A DNA stretch of 33,291 nt, taken from Zelonia costaricensis. Taxonomy: Eukaryota; Euglenozoa; Kinetoplastea; Trypanosomatida; Trypanosomatidae. Of the stretch, positions 27,501 through 33,291 are shown piece by piece (the first letter of the stretch is position 1; each line of letters starts with the position of its first letter). The notes under the pieces were generated by a model. That model ran no database searches. It was not told the DNA's origin and saw nothing but the letters and a program-made list of their open reading frames with translations. The position numbers and the translations under genes are program-made. The DNA lies in the NCBI GenBank assembly GCA_030849075.1, contig JASAOO010003276.1, positions 1,301 through 34,591 on the forward strand, given 5' to 3'.

Positions 27501-28161
27501 CGCCCATCTCGGCCGGCCCGATCGCCACGGGCACATCGCGCAGCGGGCTCGCGTCGTCGACGCCCGGCGCCGGCGGCGGCTCGGCCGCGGCGATGTACGC
27601 CGTGTACTGCGGCAGCGGCTGCAGCAGGCGGCCGTGGTGGAAAGAGGCGACGACGGACATGCCGGGCCCCGCCGGCGTCAGCTGCGCCGCGCCGGCAGAC
27701 ACCGGCGTGGCCGCCGCAGCCGCTCCTGCTGCTGCTGCTGCTGCTCTGGTGGAGGGCGACGCCGGTGCCGCGGTGACGACGGAGTCGTGCGCCGTGGCGG
27801 AGCCCTGCTCTGCTGTCGCTGCTGCCGCCTCGCCGCCCAACGCCGGGACAGGTGGGGCGGGCAGCGCGAGCGTGACCTCGTAGCGGAAGGGGTGGTAGGC
27901 GTAGGCCACCTCACTCACGTCGTCACCGGCTCCAGCGGCCGCCGCGCCGTCCTTGCCGTGCCCGTGGCCGTGGCTGGAGCTCGCGTTGGCCTGCCCCCCT
28001 GCCGGGCCACCCGCCGGGGGAACGGGGAAGCCGGCGCTCACCCAGTCGGCTGGCAGGTGATGCACACCCTCAAGCTTGAGGTCCATGTAGTTGACGTACA
28101 GGGTCGACGCCGACGACCCCCCACCGCCGGCGGCGGCCCTGACGGAGCTCGTGATGGACAT
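24574..28161 (-). CDS. CFAP70: TPR protein resembling axonemal CFAP70 (TTC18), 1195 aa
   Basis: The C-terminal 500 residues are a tetratricopeptide array, with clear units near residues 690-770 (FYQRTEELAKAEQCYREAI, then GAWLLAHDRLDEAAVF), 845-945, and 985-1190. The part near 1033-1095 (WLGAGIASYRAGDLVPAEE, then NPANPRTWAYLALLAAR) closely follows what I recall of the last TPRs of CFAP70/TTC18. That family has an N-terminal beta domain and C-terminal TPRs, similar length, and sits in the flagellar axoneme (central apparatus or outer-dynein-arm base, depending on the organism). Here the first 50 residues and parts of 330-410 look ordered, separated by Ala/Gly/Ser/Pro linkers about 50-330 and 265-300. 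The assignment comes from overall architecture and recalled C-terminal similarity, so it needs a profile search. ATG at 28161, TAG at 24576-24574. A flagellar role suits a flagellate. Confidence 0.65.
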   Translation of the reverse strand: MSITSSVRAAAGGGGSSASTLYVNYMDLKLEGVHHLPADWVSAGFPVPPAGGPAGGQANASSSHGHGHGKDGAAAAGAGDDVSEVAYAYHPFRYEVTLALPAPPVPALGGEAAAATAEQGSATAHDSVVTAAPASPSTRAAAAAAGAAAAATPVSAGAAQLTPAGPGMSVVASFHHGRLLQPLPQYTAYIAAAEPPPAPGVDDASPLRDVPVAIGPAEMGDTSAAVMPAREKAAHEGAADGNAAAAEPRILWVVTERTDAPSAGAAAGAAELPSGLGTGKRRVKSFTASGGASAAAAVAANNTAALAAAAAAAAVPYAAPPPLPESSEPAPCVVRVPLTAAQEAYLDGLLESGEPLKLSFRRVLRLGCPAEWEDANAGFFEAEIPISLHALTEPGSTHLAAEVPLEPASLTERRVVAATGGATAAPPVPDSELAERGKKRSVTRKQRQLVPSTLIEAPDRDAPHPYVTAGTTATISLTMQRTLTRLVSDRVRPAVTPAQLIPPRPTPTVSAAAATDVQTRLQQTLRGIMQRLVRDMRGSAKGTGGSADGAAWRTEFVSALQSTGELAAFKAQLTPLVTGLVQERLRGDPAAAGSPQEVARASNELYVQLMDMLHSTLHDCVGGEDGSGAAAAATAMQTSSARGNGTEAAVGGDEGLELRWRAVEAELSGDTALAAKLYHSRLATHVAADGWAALWVDCALFYQRTEELAKAEQCYREAIACDPSCTPALLDYGAWLLAHDRLDEAAVFLHGLVDVAPQHQLGWGCIALLADLHELAIRPDSPDAAADRKKWRREQRLALRKAAESSPTAAAAAAHSCVTPAHATSPTPPHPHASVQAPHDAEEEHMYHDVAMYLVNLHHRDLANVCLARCRPGEPRVELLYARLFTQGGQHEEALQTLDGVRQPSGPYATLSAAEQRLVDECALLRAECAAALGRPGDAVRLYKQALCRGEPSAVAPYVTSLAAQWQAQRTAAAEDSAATAASAQALLQSRTTEADGMHYLSAYLSLCNLLLADGRYRDALGVVTLALQAWPGSSVLWLGAGIASYRAGDLVPAEECLQESNTLNPANPRTWAYLALLAARLQSVGVEEVVQQLLSLNLEDAALWAELGRTLLGTAQFPRLSMLCLRRAAALVKDHSAAADAVRSSTHYHLAHALMDLQQWDEAEQLLGSVAAQPGGNEVLRGKAEEELVMLRGG

Positions 28162-28227
28162 GTCGAAGGAAGTGAAGCGGAGAAGAAAAGGAAGAAAAAT
28201 GGCAAACAGCGCACGCGGCTGTCGCGT

Positions 28228-28250
28228 CTAAGAGGGCGGGGGGACGGAGC
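28228..28250 (-). promoter_or_regulatory. Predicted spliced-leader acceptor for the CFAP70-like gene
   Basis: Read on the minus strand, a C/T tract (28250-28231) is followed by AG at 28229-28228, about 67 bases before the ATG. Another strong pyrimidine tract (28200-28165 on the minus strand) lies closer, but no AG separates it from the start codon. Confidence 0.4.
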
Positions 28251-28292
28251 GTGCGACACACTGCGGATGGTTGCAATGGTGTACACCGGCCT

Positions 28293-28296
<4 letters not shown>

Positions 28297-28324
<28 letters not shown>

Positions 28325-28330
28325 CTGTGT
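28297..28330 (-). repeat. (CA)n on the coding strand, written as (GT)n on plus
   Basis: A dinucleotide repeat about 135 bases upstream of the CFAP70-like start; on the transcribed strand it is CA, as in the upstream spacers of the plus-strand genes. Confidence 0.85.
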
Positions 28331-29507
28331 GGGTCTGGAGGCGAGTGGTGGACTGTATGACCGCAAGGTAGAGAAAAAGGAGGATGCGGATGCGGGGTGT
28401 GGCACCCTGTGTGTGGGGCAGGTCCGCAGAGGGGGTTGAGGGCGCCGCGTGAAGACAGCAAAAGAGAGAGACGGTGCGGTGTCGAGCGAAGGGAGGTGAG
28501 AGTGAAACACAAGAGTGGAGCGCGTCAGAGGCGCGCAGAGACTACGCACGAAGAAGGTCAGAGGTGCGCCGGGGCTTGCGCTGCTACCGCACACACGACT
28601 CCGCGCCGCGAGACCTCACGTGTGAGAGGGAAGGCGGCTCGCACACGAGAGGTGCACGCCGCAGGCGCAGAGACGGCGGAGGAGCCACCGGCTACGTGGA
28701 CGGATGCGCGCTTGGGAGGAAGAGGGAGAGAGGTAGAGGAGCGCGAGGGTGCACGAGGCGCTGAGGCGGCTGTGAGCTGCGCACGCGGCACAGACAGAGA
28801 CACCGCGATATCCTCCGCCTCCCTCAGCTCTTCCCCGCACACCCCCCTCCCGGCACACGTGGCGCGAGGCACTCGAGCGGCGACTGCCGCCCATCAGCCA
28901 CACGCTGCGGCTTGACGGCGCACTCTTGCGCTGTCTTGGTTGTGTGGGGTGTCGGTATTACACGGCTAACGGTTACAGTGCTTTGTCGGAGAGGTGCCGG
29001 GGGAGGGGCGGTGCAGTGCGGGGGGAGGGAGGGGGGGAGACACACGCCCCTGCACGCACGCACGCACGCCCACCGCTTCCACACCTCTTCCCTCTTCCTT
29101 CTCCGATCACGCCGACACACACACAAACAGAGATCCACAGACAGAGAGATCAGGTTGAAGTGGCGATGCGGGGAGACGGGCGCTCCTCCGCATGACAGAG
29201 GGGTGAAACAACAACACGAACAAAAGAGAAGAGTGCTACAAAATACTTAAAGAAACACAAGACGACGACGGCACCACGCAGCGGGGGGGTGAGGGGCGGT
29301 ACTGCACTCGAGCAACCTCATCACGCCCTTCTCGCCGGCACACACACACACGCAATCCTGCACACGCACACCGACGCGCGCACCGCCTCCCTGTGCGCTC
29401 CCGACCACACGCTTGCATGAGCGGTAGTGGATGAAGAGCCGGCACCATGCACACAGAAGGGAAGGGAGAACAGTGGTACGGTGTGGGTGTGGGTGTCGGT
29501 GTGTGGC

Positions 29508-30533
29508 TTAGTGACGACCGCCACGCCCACCGCGGCCCCCGCGCCCCCCGCGCCCGCCACGCCCGCCACGGCCGCCACCGTGCTGCGCGGCGCGCTCTGA
29601 GATCTCCTTCTCGACGTTCGCGATGAGCGCCTTCTCGTCCTCGGCGCTGAGCTTCGTCACCTCCGGCTGCTTGCCCTGCAGCGTCGCCGCGCGCGCCGTC
29701 ACAGACTCCACCATCTTCGCGGCGGTCTCTGCGTCCTGGAAGATGATGAGGGCCTCCTCCTTCGTCGGCATGTACACGTACCGCACGCCCTTCTGCTCCT
29801 CCGCAGGCCACAGCCCCTTGACGTCCGAGTAGCGCTCGATCTCGCCGCAGCCGGAGATGCGGTAGCTGCTGTCCGCCGGCATCGCAGGCGTACGCGGGGC
29901 CGAGGCGGCGGGGGCGCCAGCCGGGGCCGCGTCGCCGCCGTCGCGCTCGCGCTTGCGGTTCTTGTTCTTCGCGGCCACCTGCGCCGCCTTCTCCTCCAGG
30001 TACGCCGTCTTCATCTGCGCCGTGAGCTGCACGCCGTCGTACTGCGGCGGCTCCGCGGCAAACTTCTCCGCCTCGGCCTTGCTCGCGAACACCACGAACA
30101 CGGACGGCTTCGTGCGGCTCGCGGCCGGGGCATCCTTGTTGCTGCCCTGGAAGTACCGGCGCCACACCGCCAGCACCGTGCCGTAGCCGCTGAAGAACGC
30201 CTGCAGCTGCTCCAGCGACGCCGCCTCCGGCACGGGCTTCACGTACACCGTCTGCTCGTCGGTCTGGATAGACTCGGGCAGGGCGTCCTTGCGGCGCACC
30301 GCGAGGCCCTCGGAGTGCAGGACGAGCTTGTCGCTGCCCGCCAGCGCCTCGGCGAGCACCTTGGGGTCCTTCGTGAGGCTGTTCAGGCGGTTGAAGGTGA
30401 GCAGCACCTCAAAGGAGATGAAGCCCTCGGGGTCCTCAGCCATCTTCGACTTGAGGAACACATCCTTGGCGACGTTCACGTCGCTGAAGTAGAACTCCAC
30501 CTGACGGCGGATCTTCTCAGCGAGGTCGGTCAT
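29508..30533 (-). CDS. La: La RNA-binding protein (Lupus La homologue), 341 aa
   Basis: A complete La motif opens the protein (about residues 4-90). It includes RRQVEFYFSDVNVAKDVFL, where the residues that bind the 3' UUU-OH end in other La proteins (Gln11, Phe14, Tyr15, Asp18, Phe26) are in place. The core FNRLNSL and the end of the domain, LAVRRKDALPE, follow. An RRM (about 96-180) has RNP2 TVYVKPV and RNP1 KPSVFVVF. A basic stretch NKNRKRERD (around 190-200) looks like a nuclear signal. A second, weaker RRM-like fold (about 225-285) is followed by a C-terminal tail of GGR repeats. La binds nascent Pol III transcripts such as pre-tRNAs. The RGG tail is an added RNA-binding element. The ATG at 30533 begins the La motif directly; the frame upstream to 31109 is spacer translation. 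Stop TAA at 29510-29508. Confidence 0.93.
   Translation of the reverse strand: MTDLAEKIRRQVEFYFSDVNVAKDVFLKSKMAEDPEGFISFEVLLTFNRLNSLTKDPKVLAEALAGSDKLVLHSEGLAVRRKDALPESIQTDEQTVYVKPVPEAASLEQLQAFFSGYGTVLAVWRRYFQGSNKDAPAASRTKPSVFVVFASKAEAEKFAAEPPQYDGVQLTAQMKTAYLEEKAAQVAAKNKNRKRERDGGDAAPAGAPAASAPRTPAMPADSSYRISGCGEIERYSDVKGLWPAEEQKGVRYVYMPTKEEALIIFQDAETAAKMVESVTARAATLQGKQPEVTKLSAEDEKALIANVEKEISERAAQHGGGRGGRGGRGGRGGRGGRGGRH
29511..29577 (-). repeat. GGR (RGG) codon repeat at the La C-terminus
   Basis: About seven Gly-Gly-Arg units in tandem, coded by near-identical 9-base GC-rich steps. Confidence 0.8.
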
Positions 30534-30550
30534 AACGCTGTGTGTGTGTG

Positions 30551-30583
30551 CTGAGTTTGCGAGAGAGAGGGAGAGGGAGGAGC
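30551..30583 (-). promoter_or_regulatory. Predicted spliced-leader acceptor for La
   Basis: On the minus strand a C/T tract (30583-30560) precedes AG at 30552-30551, just 17 bases from the ATG. This would give a very short 5' UTR. Confidence 0.45.
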
Positions 30584-31400
30584 GTGTGTGCGGGGTGGCA
30601 GTGCAGTGCGTGGCAGCGGTTAGGGCTGAGTTATGGCGTTGGGGGCTTGAGGGCTTACTGCGCCAGTGTCGGAGAGAGAGCGAAGGGGGAGGGAGAAGGG
30701 GGGCCGTGTCCCACCAGGCGAGCAGGCGTAGGCGTAGGAGAAGCAGATAGCGATGCAGAAAGTGAGTGAGAGTTGATGCGCGTCCAGGCGAGGGCGCCGG
30801 CGTCTGCCGGCTGCCGTGCTGACACCCGCGTCGACGCCGCACCCCAACCACCACATCGTAGGAGGGGGGTGGTGGTTGGGGTACGGTGGTGCCTCCGTCT
30901 GCGTGCAGCGCACCCGAGAGAGAGAGAGCGTGAGTTCGACGGTGGGGGCCGCCTCCATCTCTTACCCGGAGCTCGCAGCCCGTCGCTGCTGTCCCTGCCA
31001 CACGCAGAGGACAGGCGCTGGGCTTAGTGTAGGGGAGAGAGGGCGAGGCACCTGGACGGACGCAGCGCACACGCACACGCACAAGTACGCGGTGCGCGTC
31101 CCTCCGCACCCTTCGATGCTTGTCTGTGTCTGTGTCTGTTTTTGTGTATTTCCCTCCACTTTAGTTCTTGTCCTGTGCATTTGTGCTTCTTCGTCACTGC
31201 CTTAGCGCGGCCCTCCCTTGCTCTATAAAAAACTTTTGTGTTTGCCGCTGCTGATGCTGCTGCTGATGCTAACGCTAATGTATGTTCTTCTTTTTTGTGT
31301 GTGTGGTGTTGGCAGTTGTTGCTGCTGCTTGCCAACATGCGGACACGCAGGTGGCACGTGGAAACGTGCACCGCCTTCGTATCCATGCGTGTGCGCGTGT

Positions 31401-31432
31401 GCACGCACACACATACACACACACACACACAC
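31401..31432 (-). repeat. (TG)n on the coding strand, written as (CA)n on plus
   Basis: Dinucleotide run in the long spacer downstream of the E3-binding-domain gene. Confidence 0.85.
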
Positions 31433-32563
31433 TCATACATCCGTGCACACGCATGCGCGCAAGTACGCGTCAACGGCTCTCTCGCAAGGAGGAGCAAGAG
31501 AGGAGAAGAAAGAAGGAAATGGGTTGAGACTCGTGAGGGTGTGGGGTCGGTCAGCTACGGCGGGGGGGGGGGGATGGCCGCCGCCCACTTTGTTTGCGAT
31601 ATCCAATCGGGGACAACAGGAAGATGCGCGCTAGTGACTGTTTGTGTGGTGTACGTGTCTGTCTGTGCAAGCCTGTGTGCGTGAGTTTGGCGTACAGGTG
31701 TGTGGGGTGAACAGGGGGGAAAGAGGGGCTAGGGCCTCGCTGAAGTGTGCCACTGTGTGCGCACAGCTTCCGCTGATGGAGCCGGGCCACACACACACAC
31801 GCACGCGGGCTCGCACTGGCGCACGTGCCACACAAAACTGTTACCTCGGTCAACGTGGTGGGAAGCTAACGAAATAAAACAAAACGAGACAACAACAACA
31901 ACATCCGTCGAGTCACTCAAACATGAGAAGAGAAAAATAAGAACACGAGGCAACAACACAAAGCTGACTCGCCCAACGACACTGCCACCGCGACGAGAGA
32001 GAGGCACCCACCCCAATCAGAAACACCAACGCACACACAAACGCCCATTAACGCATCGAACATGCAGCACAGAACCCATGCCGGAAGAGGGGAGGAAAGG
32101 AGGAGACGCAAACATGAGAGAGAAGCCGCCTCACCTGTGTTTACCAAACCGACGTCAGCGGGAGAGGCACACACACACACAGACACAGACACGGACACGG
32201 ACACGGACACCAAGCTCGCAGGGGGAATTGGAATAGACGAGAGGCGTGCAGCGAAAGCTCGCGAAGGCTGTTTAGAAGTGAGTGCGTGTGTGTGTGAGTG
32301 TGTGCTGCGGTTGGATACACCACGGAAAGAAAGGAAAAACACAAACGAAAAGGCACCGAAAGAGGGGCGCACACACGAGGAGGGCACTTTGGACGGGGCG
32401 AGGGGAGGCGCGAGCGACACCCACACACCCACCCCGCCCACCCCGACCCCTCCAACGGGGAAAGAGAACCAAGACGAGAGAGCGAGAGCTACGTAACAGA
32501 AAGCAAAGGTACTCCTTGTGCCACACCCACCCACACACACACAGAGTGTGTTCGACGTTTGCG

Positions 32564-32581
32564 TACACACACACACACACA
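32564..32581 (-). repeat. (TG)n on the coding strand, written as (CA)n on plus
   Basis: Dinucleotide run about 280 bases downstream of the stop at 32859, in the TG orientation for a minus-strand transcript. Confidence 0.85.
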
Positions 32582-32858
32582 TGTACACAGGCATCACGAG
32601 AGACCAAGAAAAGAAGAAAGCCGGCGGGACACACACACGCAGACACACGCGAAGACAGAGGCGGGTTCGCGCGGCAGGCAATGCTCAACCTTTGAGCCTT
32701 CAGCACGCCTCTCCCGCCTTCGCAGCGCAGGAGCGGCGTTGATGCGGGTTTGGAGTCACAACGAGAACGCGAGACGCGAAATGGACAGGCGCGAGGGAAG
32801 AGGAGACGACGCGCTTATGTGTGACAGCCCCTCGGCTACGCACACCCGCTCCGCGTCT

Positions 32859-33291
32859 TTACTTGCTCGCCTTCTTCTCAGCCGACTTCGCCTTGGGCTT
32901 TGGAACGTACATGGTGGAGATGAGCTTCTTGAGCAGCTTCGTGTCGCTCACGCTCTTGTACACCGGCGCCGGCTTCAGCACCACGTTGTAGATGTCGCCG
33001 CTCGCAGCCGCCGCAGCGCCGGCAGCGGCCGGGGAGGCCGACTTCGGGCTCGACTTCGCCGCCGGCGCACCGTGCTGCTGCAAGGCGCGGACCGGGGCCG
33101 CCGCGTTGTAGTCGAAGCCCGGCTGGCCGGCGAAGTCGGACTTAACGAAGCGACCGCCCTTGCCGCTCGGCGCGATGCCCGCCAACGCGCTCGGCTCCAG
33201 ACCGGCAGCGATTCGAATCACGCTCGGGCCGCTCGCCGCCACCGCCGCGCTGACGGACCCGCCGTAGTGCTTCGCGTTGCCGCTCGCCGCC
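32859..33291 (-). CDS. E3-binding-domain protein, probable pyruvate dehydrogenase E3-binding protein homologue (partial, C-terminal 143 aa)
   Basis: The gene is cut by the right edge of the window; the frame stays open to the last base, so the true start is outside. Visible residues about 17-54 resemble the peripheral subunit-binding domain of 2-oxoacid dehydrogenase E2/E3BP proteins: PSVIRIAAGLEPSALAGI, then GKGGRFVKSDF, which matches the family pattern of a short helix, a Gly-rich loop with GGR and Lys-x-Asp, and a second helix. This domain holds E3 (dihydrolipoamide dehydrogenase) in the mitochondrial complex. An Ala/Pro/Ser linker follows. The end VYKSVSDTKLLKKLIS faintly recalls the first helix of an E2 catalytic domain, and then a Lys-rich tail stops the protein. 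There is no acyltransferase domain, as expected for an E3-binding protein rather than an E2. The lipoyl domain should lie upstream but cannot be seen. Confidence 0.6.
   Translation of the reverse strand, partial: AASGNAKHYGGSVSAAVAASGPSVIRIAAGLEPSALAGIAPSGKGGRFVKSDFAGQPGFDYNAAAPVRALQQHGAPAAKSSPKSASPAAAGAAAAASGDIYNVVLKPAPVYKSVSDTKLLKKLISTMYVPKPKAKSAEKKASK

Larger units (their letters stand above)
28162..29507. other. Intergenic spacer between La and the CFAP70-like gene
   Basis: No gene seen on either strand in 1.35 kb. The plus strand is purine-rich in places (28165-28200, 28440-28560, 28655-28760), meaning pyrimidine tracts on the transcribed minus strand, as expected for trans-splicing signals. 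It also holds a GT run at 28297-28330, a G-rich patch near 29000-29040, CACG repeats near 29053-29070 and a CA run at 29340-29352. Confidence 0.6.
30534..32858. other. Long spacer: 3' side of the E3-binding-domain gene and 5' side of La
   Basis: No credible gene in 2.3 kb. Features: purine tract at 30560-30583, a T-rich patch with GCT/GAT repeats at about 31225-31300, CA runs at 31401-31432 and 32564-32581, a G run near 31562-31572, CAA/AAC-rich sequence at 31870-31960, and GACACG repeats near 32178-32210. The A-rich plus strand around 31860-32060 means a U-rich 3' UTR for the upstream minus-strand gene. Confidence 0.6.

Noticed and set aside
29236..30165. 309-codon minus-strand frame overlapping La
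   Set aside because: A shifted reading of the La gene, rich in Arg/Gly, and continuing into spacer.
31223..31230. TATA-like sequence
   Set aside because: Protein-coding genes of trypanosomatids do not use TATA promoters, and the position is inside a probable 3' UTR region.

Overview
The window looks like chromosomal DNA from a trypanosomatid of the Leishmania/Crithidia/Leptomonas type. Long intron-less genes with very GC-rich third codon positions lie head to tail on one strand. They are separated by low-complexity spacers of (TG)n, (CA)n and C/T tracts, with a pyrimidine tract plus AG upstream of most starts. This is how polycistronic transcription with spliced-leader trans-splicing appears in DNA. 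The genus is inferred; no species marker is visible. There are no rRNA or tRNA genes, CRISPR arrays, transposases or phage genes that I can support. Two ambiguous bases (1596, 2292) mark weak assembly in the first large spacer.

Plus-strand cluster (1-23810), in order: a plasmanylethanolamine desaturase/Kua family membrane enzyme (59-892); a small unrecognised protein (3128-3844); a 1174-residue acidic, low-complexity protein (4939-8463); the retromer subunit VPS35 with large inserts (9153-12242); a coiled-coil protein (13086-14576); a type I DnaJ/Hsp40 co-chaperone with a possible prenylation tail (15418-16788); two tandem hotdog-fold thioesterase-like paralogues (18350-18976 and 19410-20093); an unrecognised nuclear-looking helical protein with a proline/alanine-rich tail (20513-22132); and a WD40-like protein (22503-23810).

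At 23811-24573 the coding strand changes from plus to minus. This is a convergent strand-switch region, which in these organisms usually ends two transcription units. It contains a GC-rich block with several inverted repeats.

Minus-strand cluster (24574-33291), read from high to low coordinates: the C-terminal part of a protein with an E3-binding (peripheral subunit-binding) domain, probably a pyruvate dehydrogenase E3-binding-protein homologue, cut by the window edge (32859-33291); the La RNA-binding protein (29508-30533); and a TPR protein resembling the axonemal protein CFAP70 (24574-28161). As usual in trypanosomatids, neighbours do not form a functional operon: lipid desaturation, endosomal sorting, chaperone, RNA and flagellar genes are mixed.

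I found no clear new multi-gene system. The best leads are the tandem hotdog pair that has lost the usual HGG motif, the catalytic-domain-less E3-binding protein, the structured strand-switch region, and a TG/CA repeat polarity that follows the direction of transcription and flips at the strand switch.
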